In this document: positions 24,355 through 33,594 of the stretch, one piece after another
How positions within the stretch are numbered: position 1 is the stretch's first letter
Layout of the letters: each line of letters begins with the position of its first letter
Assembly: GCF_010450875.1 (NCBI RefSeq)
Contig: NZ_CP048422.1
Coordinates: 2,825,001-2,889,000 of the forward strand
Length of the DNA stretch: 64,000 nt
Reading direction: 5' to 3'
Source of the DNA: Sphingomonas insulae
GTDB lineage: Bacteria; Pseudomonadota; Alphaproteobacteria; Sphingomonadales; Sphingomonadaceae
The notes under the pieces: generated by a model
What the model was told of the DNA's origin: nothing
Database searches by the model: none
Seen by the model: only the letters and a program-made list of their open reading frames with translations
Made by a program: the position numbers and the translations under genes

Positions 24355-25587
24355 ATGGCGACGCTGGTGCAGCCCGAAATGCGGGTCGATCCGCTCGATG
24401 TCAGCCGCGCGGACCTGTACCGCGACGACACCTGGCAGGCGCCGTTCGCACGGCTGCGCGGCGAAGCGCCGGTCTATCGCTGCGAACACAGCGATTACGG
24501 CCCCTATTGGTCGGTCAGCACCTACAAGCCGATCGTCGAGGTCGAATCGCTGCCGGACCTCTATTCTTCGGAGGCGGGCGGCATCACGCTCGCCGACTTC
24601 CTGCCCGAAAGCGACGTGCGGATGCCGATGTTCATCGCGCGCGACCGGCCGGTGCATACCGGACAGCGGCGCACCGTCGCCCCCGCCTTCACGCCGTCCG
24701 AGATGGCGCGGATGAGCGAGGACATCCGGCGTCGTACCGCCGAAATCCTCGACAGCCTGCCGTGGAACACGCGGTTCGACTGGGTCGATACCGTGTCGAT
24801 CGAACTGACGACGCAGATGCTGGCGATCCTGTTCGACTTCCCGTGGGAGGACCGGCGCAAGCTGACCTTCTGGTCCGACTGGGCGGGTGATATCGAACTC
24901 ATCAAGAACGAGGATCTGCGCAAACAGCGGCTGGCGCACATGTACGAATGCGGCGCCTATTTCCAGCAGCTGTGGAACAGCAAGGTCGGCAAGCCCCAGA
25001 CGCCCGACCTCATCAGCATGATGATCCATTCGGATGCGATGAGCCACATGGACCATTTCGAATTCATCGGAAACCTGATCCTGCTGATCGTCGGCGGCAA
25101 CGACACGACGCGCAACACGATGTCGGCGCTCGCCTATGGGCTGGATCGCTTTCCCGACGCACGCGCGCAACTGGAAGGCGATCCGACGCTGATCGCCAAT
25201 GCGACGCAGGAAATCATTCGCTGGCAGACGCCGCTGGCGCACATGCGGCGCACCGCGACGCGCGATACCGAGCTGATGGGGCAGACGATCCGCGAAGGCG
25301 ACAAGCTGGCGCTCTGGTACATCTCGGCAAACCGGGACGAGAGCGTGTTCGGGCCGGATGCCGACGCCATTCGCGTCGATCGGCCCAATGCGCGGCGGCA
25401 CCTGGCGTTCGGTCACGGCATCCATCGCTGTGTCGGCGCACGGCTGGCGGAGATGCAGATCGGCATCCTGCTCGAGGAAATGGCAAAACGGCGGATGCGG
25501 GTGAACGTGCTGGAGGAACCGACGCGGGTCGCGGCGTGCTTCGTCCATGGCTATCGATCGCTCCCGGTCGAGATCAGCCGTTATTGA
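24355..25587 (+). CDS. Cytochrome P450 of the CYP153 (alkane hydroxylase) family
   Basis: 410 residues. The heme motif FGHGIHRCVGARLAE places the ligand at Cys359, the I-helix is LLIVGGNDTTRN, and the ExxR segment is EIIRWQTPLAHMRR. GPYWSV, SIELTTQMLAILFDFPWEDRRKL, DLISMMIHS and the C-terminal EPTRV-FVHGYRSLPVEI are all very close to remembered CYP153A sequences. These enzymes hydroxylate the terminal carbon of medium-chain alkanes and fatty acids. ATG 24355 has AGGAGAG upstream; an in-frame TTG at 24301 precedes it. The usual ferredoxin and reductase partner genes are not next to it. Confidence 0.92.
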   Translation: MATLVQPEMRVDPLDVSRADLYRDDTWQAPFARLRGEAPVYRCEHSDYGPYWSVSTYKPIVEVESLPDLYSSEAGGITLADFLPESDVRMPMFIARDRPVHTGQRRTVAPAFTPSEMARMSEDIRRRTAEILDSLPWNTRFDWVDTVSIELTTQMLAILFDFPWEDRRKLTFWSDWAGDIELIKNEDLRKQRLAHMYECGAYFQQLWNSKVGKPQTPDLISMMIHSDAMSHMDHFEFIGNLILLIVGGNDTTRNTMSALAYGLDRFPDARAQLEGDPTLIANATQEIIRWQTPLAHMRRTATRDTELMGQTIREGDKLALWYISANRDESVFGPDADAIRVDRPNARRHLAFGHGIHRCVGARLAEMQIGILLEEMAKRRMRVNVLEEPTRVAACFVHGYRSLPVEISRY

Positions 25588-25651
25588 CCCGTTATTGAAT
25601 CGCCACGAATGGCGTGAATGACGGCGTTGTCATGACGGCTACGTCGCACCG

Positions 25652-25665
25652 TCATATCGATATGA
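25652..25665. promoter_or_regulatory. 14-bp perfect palindrome TCATATCGATATGA
   Basis: An uninterrupted dyad about 35 bp before the start of the phosphodiesterase-like gene, in a short AT-rich stretch. It may be an operator; nothing else identifies the binding protein. Confidence 0.35.
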
Positions 25666-25700
25666 TTACGAACCGGCCCTAGTGGGGTGGGAGACGGTTC

Positions 25701-26699
25701 GTGCGCATACCGGGTATTGTCTTGTTGGCGTCGGTTCTGCTGGTGACGGGGTTGGCGGAACCGCGGTCGGTGCAGGCCAGCGAACCGCCGGTCATGCACC
25801 CCGTCCCTGTCGCCGGACCGGTGACGATGCTCTCCTACAACGTCGAAGGATTGCCGTGGCCGCTGACGCACGGTCGTACCGCCGCGGCGGCCGCCATCGC
25901 GGCCGAACTGCGCGCGCTGCATGCGCGCGGCACCGGACCGCAGGTGGTGGCCGTGCAGGAAGCGTTCGGGGATGCGCAAAAGGCGATCGGCGTCACGGCC
26001 GGCTATCGTTACGCCGCCTTCGGCCCCTCCGCGGCGATGCCGGGTGCGCCGGCCGCGACGCCGTCCGAAGCCGCGTTCCTGCAAGGGGCGAGTTTCTGGC
26101 ATGGCGAAACCGAAGCGCCGCGCGAGGATAGTGGCCTCGCGGTGTTCTCCGACTATCCGATCGTCTGGGCGCACCGCATTGCCTATCCGCGTTTCGCCTG
26201 CGCCGGTTACGACTGTCTGGCCAACAAGGGCGTGCTGGCCGTCGCGCTCCGCATTCCCGGCCGCACGGCGCCGCTGATCGTCATCGACACCCACCTGAAT
26301 GCCCGTGCGGCATCGGGCGTGGACGATGCACGCAGCCTGTACGCCTATCGCCGGCAGGTCGACGTGCTGCGCCAGTTCGTCGCGGCGCTGGCGGGATCCG
26401 GATCGCCGGTCGTGCTGGCCGGCGATTTCAACGTCGGTAACGATATGGAGCGGCAGGCGTATCTGTCGACCGCGCTGTTCGGCGACGATGCCATGACGCT
26501 CGCCGCGTCGGAAAGCAGTTGCGGCGACACCTGCCGGGTGATTGCGCCGGTGCCGACGCCGGCACGGGCGAAGACCATGGTCGCCTATCGCGGCACGATC
26601 GCACCGGAAGGCCGCACGCTGCGCTTCGGGACCCTGCCGGACGGCACGCAACTGTCCGACCACGTCGGGGTGATGCGGGCGTTCGCATTCCGCACCTGA
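25701..26699 (+). CDS. Exported endonuclease/exonuclease/phosphatase family protein
   Basis: 332 residues from a GTG with GGGAG upstream. A signal peptide covers about residues 1-26 (cleavage after VQAS). Motifs of the DNase I/sphingomyelinase-like fold appear in order: SYNVEG (Asn), VAVQEAFG (metal-binding Glu), DTHLNA (Asp-His), GDFNVG (Asp-Asn) and LSDHVG (catalytic His). It is an extracytoplasmic phosphodiesterase, possibly a sphingomyelinase-like lipase or a nuclease. The sequence does not decide which. Confidence 0.85.
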   Translation: MRIPGIVLLASVLLVTGLAEPRSVQASEPPVMHPVPVAGPVTMLSYNVEGLPWPLTHGRTAAAAAIAAELRALHARGTGPQVVAVQEAFGDAQKAIGVTAGYRYAAFGPSAAMPGAPAATPSEAAFLQGASFWHGETEAPREDSGLAVFSDYPIVWAHRIAYPRFACAGYDCLANKGVLAVALRIPGRTAPLIVIDTHLNARAASGVDDARSLYAYRRQVDVLRQFVAALAGSGSPVVLAGDFNVGNDMERQAYLSTALFGDDAMTLAASESSCGDTCRVIAPVPTPARAKTMVAYRGTIAPEGRTLRFGTLPDGTQLSDHVGVMRAFAFRT

Positions 26700-26759
26700 A
26701 CCGGTTCGGGATCGCGCGGCGGCATGGATTGCGGGCGGGCCCATGCCTATATCCCGGCA

Positions 26760-27254
26760 ATGACCCAGCATTCCACCCGCCGCTCGTTCCTGTCGCTTGC
26801 CGCCGCCGGCGTCGCCGGCGCCGCGTTATGGGGCTGTCGCAGCGCGCCGGCCGCGGCCGCCGAACGCTTCCCGGTGCAGATGAGCGATGCGGCGTGGCGC
26901 ACGAAGCTGGGCGACGCCGCGTGGAACGTGCTGCGCCACGAGGGTACCGAACGACCCTATTCCAGCCCGCTCAACGCCGAACATCGTGCCGGCACTTTCG
27001 CATGCAAGGGCTGCGCGCTACCGCTGTTCTCGTCGAAGACGAAGTTCGAGAGCGGCACCGGCTGGCCGAGCTTCTATGCACCGTTGCCGAAGGCGGTGGC
27101 GACACGCACCGACGGATCGCTGATGATGGAGCGGACCGAAGTGCATTGCCGGCAATGCGGCGGACACCTCGGCCATGTCTTCGACGATGGCCCCAAGCCG
27201 ACCGGCAAGCGCTATTGCATGAACGGCGTGGCGATGACGTTCAAGGCGGGCTGA
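26760..27254 (+). CDS. msrB: Peptide-methionine (R)-S-oxide reductase MsrB, Tat-exported
   Basis: 164 residues. It reduces the R form of methionine sulfoxide in proteins. The MsrB core is complete: zinc ligands in CKGC and CRQC, GTGWPSF, GGHLGHVFDDGP, and catalytic Cys in RYCMNG. The N-terminus carries RRSFLSLAAAG and a hydrophobic stretch, a likely twin-arginine signal, placing the enzyme in the periplasm. An alternative ATG at 26724 would put 12 residues before the signal; 26760 is preferred. No partner membrane subunit is adjacent. Confidence 0.92.
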   Translation: MTQHSTRRSFLSLAAAGVAGAALWGCRSAPAAAAERFPVQMSDAAWRTKLGDAAWNVLRHEGTERPYSSPLNAEHRAGTFACKGCALPLFSSKTKFESGTGWPSFYAPLPKAVATRTDGSLMMERTEVHCRQCGGHLGHVFDDGPKPTGKRYCMNGVAMTFKAG

Positions 27255-27456
27255 TCCAGCACCGGACGGTCCATGGTACGTCGACGTTTCTCGCGCCGGC
27301 TTGCCGACAGCCTCATCCCCTCGCCTGATCCGTCACCGTGGCCGGCGCCCGGATCGTCATGGGCTTCGCTTAAGACGTGGGGGACCGGCGCGGTGCGCCT
27401 TCACCAGCTGTGGGATGACAATGAGGAAAACAGGGGGATAAACGGCGCGCCGGCAG

Positions 27457-27999
27457 TTACTCGCCGGCGACGGGAACGACCGGCACGATGGCGGCGGTGG
27501 CGATGACGTTGGTATCGACCGCAGGCGCCTGCTCCACGACCGGTGCATGGCCCGAATAGATGAAGCCATTGGTCGGATAGCTGGAGGTGCCGAGGCCGCC
27601 GGTCGGGCCGTACCAGACCTTCACTTCGCTCCAGTCGCCCGCCGTCGACACGTCGACAGCCCGGACATCGCGTTCGATGCCGCCGGGGCGCGACCAATTG
27701 GCGTGGGTCAGCAGCACTTCGCGATCGCTCACGATCCGCGACACCATGGCGACATGGCCGACGCGCATGCGGCGGGTCGACTGGAAGGCGAGCACCGCGC
27801 CGACCTTGGGCGCATGACCCCGTTCGTACTTGCCGGCGGCTTGGCTCCACCAGGTGTTGGCGTTGCCATGGATGTCGATGCCCGAGATTTCGCGGGCGTA
27901 CGGCGCGCACTGCCAGAATTGCGCCATCGCCGGAGTGGCCATCATCAGGCCGCACGAAAACACCAGCGCAAAACGCGCTGCCAACGCCTTAACAGTCAT
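27457..27999 (-). CDS. Exported CHAP-domain protein (cysteine amidohydrolase/peptidase)
   Basis: 180 residues. A signal peptide ends near residue 26 (PAMAQ). The CHAP layout is seen: catalytic Cys in WQCAPYAREISG, the WW-containing loop ANTWWSQAAG, Val-rich strand VGAVLAFQS and catalytic His in RVGHVAMVS. CHAP enzymes cleave amide bonds in peptidoglycan or in glutathionylspermidine-like substrates. A GGGGGG ribosome site precedes the ATG. The C-terminal 40 residues (YPTNGFIYSGHAPVVEQAP onward) are outside the core fold. It could remodel the cell wall. Confidence 0.85.
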   Translation of the reverse strand: MTVKALAARFALVFSCGLMMATPAMAQFWQCAPYAREISGIDIHGNANTWWSQAAGKYERGHAPKVGAVLAFQSTRRMRVGHVAMVSRIVSDREVLLTHANWSRPGGIERDVRAVDVSTAGDWSEVKVWYGPTGGLGTSSYPTNGFIYSGHAPVVEQAPAVDTNVIATAAIVPVVPVAGE

Positions 28000-28176
28000 T
28001 TGCTGACCCCCCGGTCAAAACCCGTTCGTCGAGGATGTCGCTAGCCGGGGGTTCTCATTTCTCCAATGGCCGCCGGAACCATAAGCGGCGAACTGTGTTG
28101 GCGCGCCGACGAGTGGGGGATGGACCGTCGAAGCGCGTCCGAAGGGCTGACCCTTTCGCTACGATGAACGGTTCGA

Positions 28177-29664
28177 TCAGTGTGAATCAGTCAGCGCCTC
28201 TGCCCCAAGCCGCGCCAACCGCGCCTCATGCTCGCGCCGGCCGAATGGAAAGCGGGTGAAGCAGAACGCCGCCAGCCCCGCGATCGTCAGATAGGCGATG
28301 CCGTAGGTCAGCGTCAGTCGGTCGATCGTCGCCACCGGCACCTGCCCCGGCGTCGCCTTTTCGGGAAAGCCCGCGACCGCCAGGATTGCACCGGCCAGGA
28401 AGATCCCGATGCCCGAGGTGCATTTCTGCACGAAGAACGATCCAGCGAAGAACACCCCTTCGGACCGGCGTCCCGTCTTCGCCTCCGAATCCTCGACCAC
28501 ATCGGCCATCATCGATGCGCCGAGGATGAAGGCGGTGACGTTGCACGCCGTCGCGACGACGAAGAAGCAGAGCAGCACCGGCAGCAGGGTGGCGGTGCCG
28601 ACCTCCGGCAGGACGTGCAGCAGGCGCAGCGCATAAGGCGCGATGTTGAAGCTCGCGCCGGCCACGACCGCGGTGGCCGCGGCCGAGGGCTTGCTGACCC
28701 GCCGGCCGATGCGCGGCGCCGCCACGAACGCGACCAGCACGCCGCCGAACAGCGCCACCGTCGCATAGACGAAGACGATTCCCCGAAACCCCCAGACATA
28801 GGTGTAGAGGTAGGTCGACATCGCGTAGCTGATCCCCTGCACCGTATAGGCGCACAGGCCCGCCAGCATCAGGATCGCGAACGCGCGGTTGCGCACCGTC
28901 TGGCCGAGTTCGCGGAAGCTGTCGCGCAGCGACTGCGCGACGATCGGCGGGTTGGGCAGGTTCGGGATCTCGCGATGCGTGCCCCAGCCGGACATGAGAA
29001 TGGCGCTGCCCATCAGCAGCGCGCCGAGCAGCGCGTAACCGACATAGCCGTCGCGATTGAGCAGGCCGTTGGCGAAGGCGGGCGTCGGCGCGAGGAAATA
29101 GAGATAGGCCGACACCAGCATGGTCAGCCCGCCGGCCCAGCCGAACAGGTAGCGCCATGCCATGATCCGTGTCCGTTCGTCGTAATCCGACGACAATTCG
29201 GGCGTCAGCGCGACCGACGGCACCTCATAGCAGCTGACCGCCGTGCGCACGAGCACCGCGGTCAGGAACAGCCAGCCGAGCGTCGCCGGCTGCGACAGCG
29301 ATTCGGGCGGGTTCCACAGCAGGACCCAGCCGACCATGATCGGCAGCGCAGAAGCATACATCCACGGATGCCGCCGCCCCCAGCGGGTGCGCGTGCGATC
29401 GGAGAAGAACCCGACCATCGGATCGACGAAAGCGTCGATCAGCAGCGCCATCATCACCACCAGCCCGACCGTCGCCGAAGGCAGGCCGACCACCTGGTTG
29501 TAGAACAGCAGCAGGAACGTGCCGAAGCCGGCGTCCTTCACGCCATAGGCGACCGCTCCGAAGGCATAGGCGCCCATCGTACCGGTGCGCAGCCGCCGGG
29601 CGCGCGGCACCACGATCGCCGATGCCGCCGCCGATGCCGGGACCCCGCGCACGGACGTACTCAC
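28177..29664 (-). CDS. MFS transporter, GPH (glycoside-pentoside-hexuronide:cation symporter) family
   Basis: 495 residues, about 12 membrane helices. The family loop after helix 2, DPMVGFFSDRTRTRWGRRHPWMY, is diagnostic of the GPH/MFS_2 family, as is VPSVALTPELSSDYDERTRI. It starts with GTG at 29664, overlapping the stop of the upstream SDR gene (GTGA), so the two are coupled. In sphingomonads such symporters often sit with SDR and acyl-CoA dehydrogenase genes and may import organic substrates rather than sugars. Substrate unknown. Confidence 0.87.
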   Translation of the reverse strand: MSTSVRGVPASAAASAIVVPRARRLRTGTMGAYAFGAVAYGVKDAGFGTFLLLFYNQVVGLPSATVGLVVMMALLIDAFVDPMVGFFSDRTRTRWGRRHPWMYASALPIMVGWVLLWNPPESLSQPATLGWLFLTAVLVRTAVSCYEVPSVALTPELSSDYDERTRIMAWRYLFGWAGGLTMLVSAYLYFLAPTPAFANGLLNRDGYVGYALLGALLMGSAILMSGWGTHREIPNLPNPPIVAQSLRDSFRELGQTVRNRAFAILMLAGLCAYTVQGISYAMSTYLYTYVWGFRGIVFVYATVALFGGVLVAFVAAPRIGRRVSKPSAAATAVVAGASFNIAPYALRLLHVLPEVGTATLLPVLLCFFVVATACNVTAFILGASMMADVVEDSEAKTGRRSEGVFFAGSFFVQKCTSGIGIFLAGAILAVAGFPEKATPGQVPVATIDRLTLTYGIAYLTIAGLAAFCFTRFPFGRREHEARLARLGAEALTDSH

Positions 29665-30488
29665 CGGAACGCCTCCAGCGCGGTCAGCATCGATGGTACG
29701 GCGGGGTCCCAGCTGGCCCGCGTCCCGATCGTCAGGCCGCCATCGACCAGGATGTGCGTGCCGGTGATGAACGATGCGTCCTCGCTGGCGAGGAAGGCGA
29801 CGGCCGCCGCGATATCCTCGGGTCGGCCGGCGCGCGGGATCGGCTGCGCCTTGGCGGCGGCGCCGGCGATCATCCCGTCCGCCTGTTCGCGACGCGCGCC
29901 CTCGATGTCGAGGTGACGGGTGAATATGGCCGTGGTGATGAACCCCGGCACCACCGCGTTGACGCGGATGTGCGCCGCGGCGAGGTCTGCGGCGGCGATC
30001 TTCGTGAGGTGCAGCACGCCGGCCTTGGCGGTCGAATAGGCGGTCGGCGCATAGCCGGCGCCAAGCGCGGATACGGACGCGGTGTTGACGATCGCGCCGC
30101 CGCCGCGTCGTGCCATCAATGGCGCGGCATAGCGGATGCCGAGCGCGACCGATCGTAGCAGCAGCGCCATCGTCCGGTCCCAGTCGTCGGGCGACAGCTG
30201 GTCGATCGGTTCCCTCGCCCCGCCCGCGCCGGCATTGTTGAACACGATGTCGAGGCCGCCGGCCGCATCGGCCGCCTGCATCAGCGCCTCGATCTCGTCG
30301 GCCCGGGTCACGTCGGTGTGCCGGAACGCGATGCGGCCACCCGACGCGGCGGCCAGTGCCGCACCGGCCTCGCCATCGATATCCGCGACTATCACGCTGG
30401 CGCCCTCGTCCGCCAGCCGCAGGGCGGTCGCACGCCCGATGCCCGATGCGCCGCCGGTGACGACCGCGCGCTTTCCTGCGAAACGCAT
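29661..30488 (-). CDS. SDR family oxidoreductase
   Basis: 275 residues. TGGASGIG is at about 11-18, Asp37 (VADIDG) suggests NAD, NNAGAGG is mid-protein, and the catalytic Tyr and Lys are in YSTAK. The C-terminal GTHILVDGGLT is typical. The start at 30488 has GGAGGAG upstream; a frame extending 13 residues further lies before that site. It is coupled to the GPH-type symporter gene, suggesting that an imported alcohol or hydroxy compound is oxidised by it. Confidence 0.88.
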   Translation of the reverse strand: MRFAGKRAVVTGGASGIGRATALRLADEGASVIVADIDGEAGAALAAASGGRIAFRHTDVTRADEIEALMQAADAAGGLDIVFNNAGAGGAREPIDQLSPDDWDRTMALLLRSVALGIRYAAPLMARRGGGAIVNTASVSALGAGYAPTAYSTAKAGVLHLTKIAAADLAAAHIRVNAVVPGFITTAIFTRHLDIEGARREQADGMIAGAAAKAQPIPRAGRPEDIAAAVAFLASEDASFITGTHILVDGGLTIGTRASWDPAVPSMLTALEAFR

Positions 30489-30641
30489 CCTGGCTCCTCC
30501 ATGTTTTCGGCAATCATAGTATGGCACTTAAACGGGTCAACCGATCGCTTTTCGAAATTCGGGTTTGCAGCCGGCACGGTCCCGTTCTAACCACCTCGGC
30601 ATCGTTCGCCCCGGTATGCGGGGCTTCGCAAGGGAAACGCC

Positions 30642-31787
30642 ATGGCCCTCGATGCCGACACCTTCGACGCGCTGATCGACACGGTCCGCCGCTTCGTCGC
30701 CGAACGCCTGCGCCCGCTGGAGGGCGACGTGGAGGCGGCCGACGCCATTCCCGACGCGGTGATCGCCGACATGAAGGACATGGGACTGTTCGGCCTGTCG
30801 ATCGCCGAGGAATTCGGCGGCCTGGGCCTCGACATGGTCGAGGAATGCCGCGTCGCCATCGAAATGGGGCGGACCACGCCCGCGTTCCGCTCGACGTTCG
30901 GCACCAATGTCGGCATCGGCAGCCAGGGACTGGTGATGGCCGGCACCCCCGAACAAAAGGCGGCATGGCTACCGAGAATCGCAAGTGGCGATATCGTCAC
31001 CAGCTTCGCGCTGACCGAACCCGATGTCGGCAGCGATTCAGGCGCGGTGAAGACGCGGGCGGTGAAGGACGGCGACGTCTACCGCCTGACCGGCACCAAG
31101 CGCTACATCACCAATGCCGACAAGGCGCAGCTGTTCACCGTGATGGCCCGCACCGGCGAGGACAAGGGCGCACGCGGCGTCTCCGCCTTCCTGGTGCCGA
31201 AGGACCTGCCCGGCATCACCATCGGCGAACCCGAAAAGAAGATGGGGCAGAAGGGCGCAAAGGTCGCCGACGTGCATTTCGACGACGTGCCGGTGCCGGC
31301 GGCGAACCGGCTGGGCGCGGAAGGCGAAGGCTTCAAGATCGCGATGCGCGTCCTCGACCGCGGGCGGTTGCACATCAGTGCGGTGTGCGTCGGTGTCGCC
31401 GAACGGCTGATCGCCGACAGCGTCGCCTATGCGGGCAGCCGCAGCCAGTTCGGCGCGCCGATCGCCAGCCACCAGCTGATCCAGGGCATGATCGCCGACA
31501 TGAAGACCGAGGCGCTGGTCGCGCGGGCGATGGTGCTGGAAACGGCGGCGAAAAAGGATCGCGGCGAGGACGTCGTGCTGGAATCGGCAGCGGCGAAATA
31601 TTTCGCGAGCGAGATGGTCGGACGCGTCGCGGACAAGGCGGTGCAGATCTACGGCGGGGCGGGGTATATCGCCGACTACGGGATCGAACGGCTGTACCGC
31701 GACGTGCGCCTGTTCCGCATCTACGAAGGCACCAGCCAGATCCAGCAGGTCATCATCGCCCGCGAAACGATGAAGCGCGGAGGATGA
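30642..31787 (+). CDS. Acyl-CoA dehydrogenase
   Basis: 381 residues with all main features of the family: SFALTEPDVGSDS (FAD contact), NADKAQLF, the helix RSQFGAPIASHQLIQ, and the C-terminal IYEGTSQIQQVIIARE, whose Glu is the catalytic base position. Unlike the other dehydrogenases in this window it has the canonical YEGT. It desaturates acyl-CoA at alpha-beta and passes electrons to ETF. It is divergent from the SDR at 29661-30488 and 174 bp before another SDR gene on the same strand. Confidence 0.92.
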   Translation: MALDADTFDALIDTVRRFVAERLRPLEGDVEAADAIPDAVIADMKDMGLFGLSIAEEFGGLGLDMVEECRVAIEMGRTTPAFRSTFGTNVGIGSQGLVMAGTPEQKAAWLPRIASGDIVTSFALTEPDVGSDSGAVKTRAVKDGDVYRLTGTKRYITNADKAQLFTVMARTGEDKGARGVSAFLVPKDLPGITIGEPEKKMGQKGAKVADVHFDDVPVPAANRLGAEGEGFKIAMRVLDRGRLHISAVCVGVAERLIADSVAYAGSRSQFGAPIASHQLIQGMIADMKTEALVARAMVLETAAKKDRGEDVVLESAAAKYFASEMVGRVADKAVQIYGGAGYIADYGIERLYRDVRLFRIYEGTSQIQQVIIARETMKRGG

Positions 31788-31806
31788 GGCGATGACCCCG
31801 CCGATC

Positions 31807-31896
31807 GTCATCCCCGCACAGGCGGCGATCAGACGCGCAGGGTGCGCGTGAGCCGCCTTGTCCACAACTATGGTCCCCCGCCTGTGCGGGGATGAC
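31807..31896. repeat. REP/BIME-like intergenic palindromic element, copy 2
   Basis: A 90-bp element bounded by a perfect 19-bp inverted repeat GTCATCCCCGCACAGGCGG (31807-31825 and 31878-31896). The outer GTCATCCCCGC is the same as in the element at 2771-2863. It lies between an acyl-CoA dehydrogenase gene and an SDR gene. Confidence 0.8.
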
Positions 31897-31961
31897 GACA
31901 GGGCAAGGCGACGGGTCAGGCATCGCGCCCCAATGACGCATTCCAATCGGGAGGATACACC

Positions 31962-32750
31962 ATGGACACCACCACCCTCTTCCGCCTCGACGGCAAGGTC
32001 GCGCTGGTCACCGGCGGCAGCCGCGGCATCGGCAAGATGATCGCGGCGGGCTTCATCGCCCAGGGCGCCAGGGTCTATATCTCGTCGCGCAAGGCCGCCG
32101 CCTGCGCCGACGCCGCAGCAGAGCTGGGGCCCAATTGCATCCCCCTGCCCCAGGACGTCAGCACGGTCGCCGGCTGCCAGGCGCTGGCGGAACAGCTGGC
32201 CGCGCACGAAGGCCGGCTCGACATCCTCGTCAACAATGCCGGTGCCGCCTGGGGCGTGCCGTTCGAGGAGTTTTCGGAAACGGGTTGGGACAAGGTCATG
32301 GACCTCAACGTCAAGTCGCCCTTCTTCCTGACGCAGGCGCTGCACGGGCTGCTGAAGGCCGCAGGCACGCCGCAGCGCCCGGCCAAGGTCATCAATATCA
32401 CCTCGATCGACGGCCAGCGCCTCAATCCGTGGGAAACGTACAGCTATCACGCCTCGAAATCGGCGCTGATCTACCTGACCAAGCGGCTGGCGGCACGGCT
32501 GGTGAAGGATGCGATCAACGTCACCTCGATCGCCCCCGGCGCCTTCCCCAGCGATATGAACAAGGCCGCACGCGACCACGGCGACGCCATCGCCCGCGGC
32601 ATTCCGGCCGGCCGGATCGGCGTCGACGAAGACATGGCCGGCGCCGCCATCTACCTCGCCAGCCGCGCCGGCGATTACGTGGTGGGCGAAACGATCACCG
32701 TCGACGGCGGCCTGGTACACGCCGCACTGGGCACCAGCATCGACGCGTAG
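31962..32750 (+). CDS. SDR family oxidoreductase
   Basis: 262 residues. TGGSRGIG is at about 17-24, the cofactor loop YISSRKAAAC suggests NADP(H), NNAGAAWG marks the NAG motif, and SYHASKSAL holds the catalytic Tyr and Lys. It resembles RhlG/FabG-like reductases acting on hydroxyacyl or ring substrates. GGAGG lies 7 bp before the ATG. It follows an acyl-CoA dehydrogenase gene and a REP-like element. The exact reaction is unknown. Confidence 0.88.
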   Translation: MDTTTLFRLDGKVALVTGGSRGIGKMIAAGFIAQGARVYISSRKAAACADAAAELGPNCIPLPQDVSTVAGCQALAEQLAAHEGRLDILVNNAGAAWGVPFEEFSETGWDKVMDLNVKSPFFLTQALHGLLKAAGTPQRPAKVINITSIDGQRLNPWETYSYHASKSALIYLTKRLAARLVKDAINVTSIAPGAFPSDMNKAARDHGDAIARGIPAGRIGVDEDMAGAAIYLASRAGDYVVGETITVDGGLVHAALGTSIDA

Positions 32751-32976
32751 GTGGGTGGCGCGAGGCGGGGGTGTTGTGGGGAGGGCGAACTGTCGGTGTG
32801 CGGGGACGCCGGTAGCGATAGCCGACATCACGCAGCACCGATTTTCCTAGTAACGATCGAATATCGGAAAAGAAAGACCTTCTCAAATCCCGCGTCGGGT
32901 ATCCAAATTGATACGCTAGCAGTGCCAATCTGCGACGAAGGCCGCTGGCGCACCCGTTTGCCGTTTTGGAAGACGG

Positions 32977-33444
32977 TTAGTACTCTGTTGATCTTGCACC
33001 GTCCGCAATCGCGTTTGTGGCCGCACAAAGGTTGCCGACAAATCTCGTGCCATGCTGGACGACATATTTGCGCTCCTTGTTGCGCTGGCTGCGCTCTCGC
33101 GTGAAGGCGATCGTGCGCGGTCCGCTGACGCGGCCACCGAGTTCAAACCAGATAACCCAATATCCAGCGATGTTGTAAGCACGCAGGAAGCGATGCTGCG
33201 GTACATCCTCGTCATCGATAACGTCCGTGCTGTTGAAAGGGCCACCTGCATCTGAAACCTTGCGATTGCCGATTGCCCGATGAAACTCCTCGACAACATC
33301 CGGCGGCAGTTGCGCCATGCTAGTGGCCATCGTTGATGCTGTTTGCAAAACACAGGGTGGGAATACCGGCATGTCTGGTTGATGGCGTTCCTTCCACGCC
33401 GCATACGGACCGACCTGCAATAGAACGCTGGCGACGAAGAGCAT
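32977..33444 (-). CDS. Hypothetical exported protein
   Basis: 155 residues from an ATG with a strong GGGAGG site. The N-terminus MLFVASVLLQVGPYAAWKE looks like a short signal or anchor. The middle holds VVEEFHRAIGNRKVSDAGGPFNSTDVI and a hydrophobic strand pair YWVIWFELGGRVSGPRTIAF. I do not recognise a family. Base composition is more AT-rich than the neighbours on the left, marking the start of an accessory patch. An IS element is inserted 85 bp upstream of its start and may separate it from its promoter. Confidence 0.7.
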   Translation of the reverse strand: MLFVASVLLQVGPYAAWKERHQPDMPVFPPCVLQTASTMATSMAQLPPDVVEEFHRAIGNRKVSDAGGPFNSTDVIDDEDVPQHRFLRAYNIAGYWVIWFELGGRVSGPRTIAFTRERSQRNKERKYVVQHGTRFVGNLCAATNAIADGARSTEY

Positions 33445-33594
33445 CAAATCCTCCCAGATTGGGGATGCAGCCAACCATTTGTGTGTGGCAATTCAAAGAC
33501 GCCTTTCCGCCGCCAGAATGAGCTCCCGATGACGTGACCCCCGTTTCTTCATCCACCTGGACCTAGAGACCGGCCCCTCGAAGGGACGGACGGA

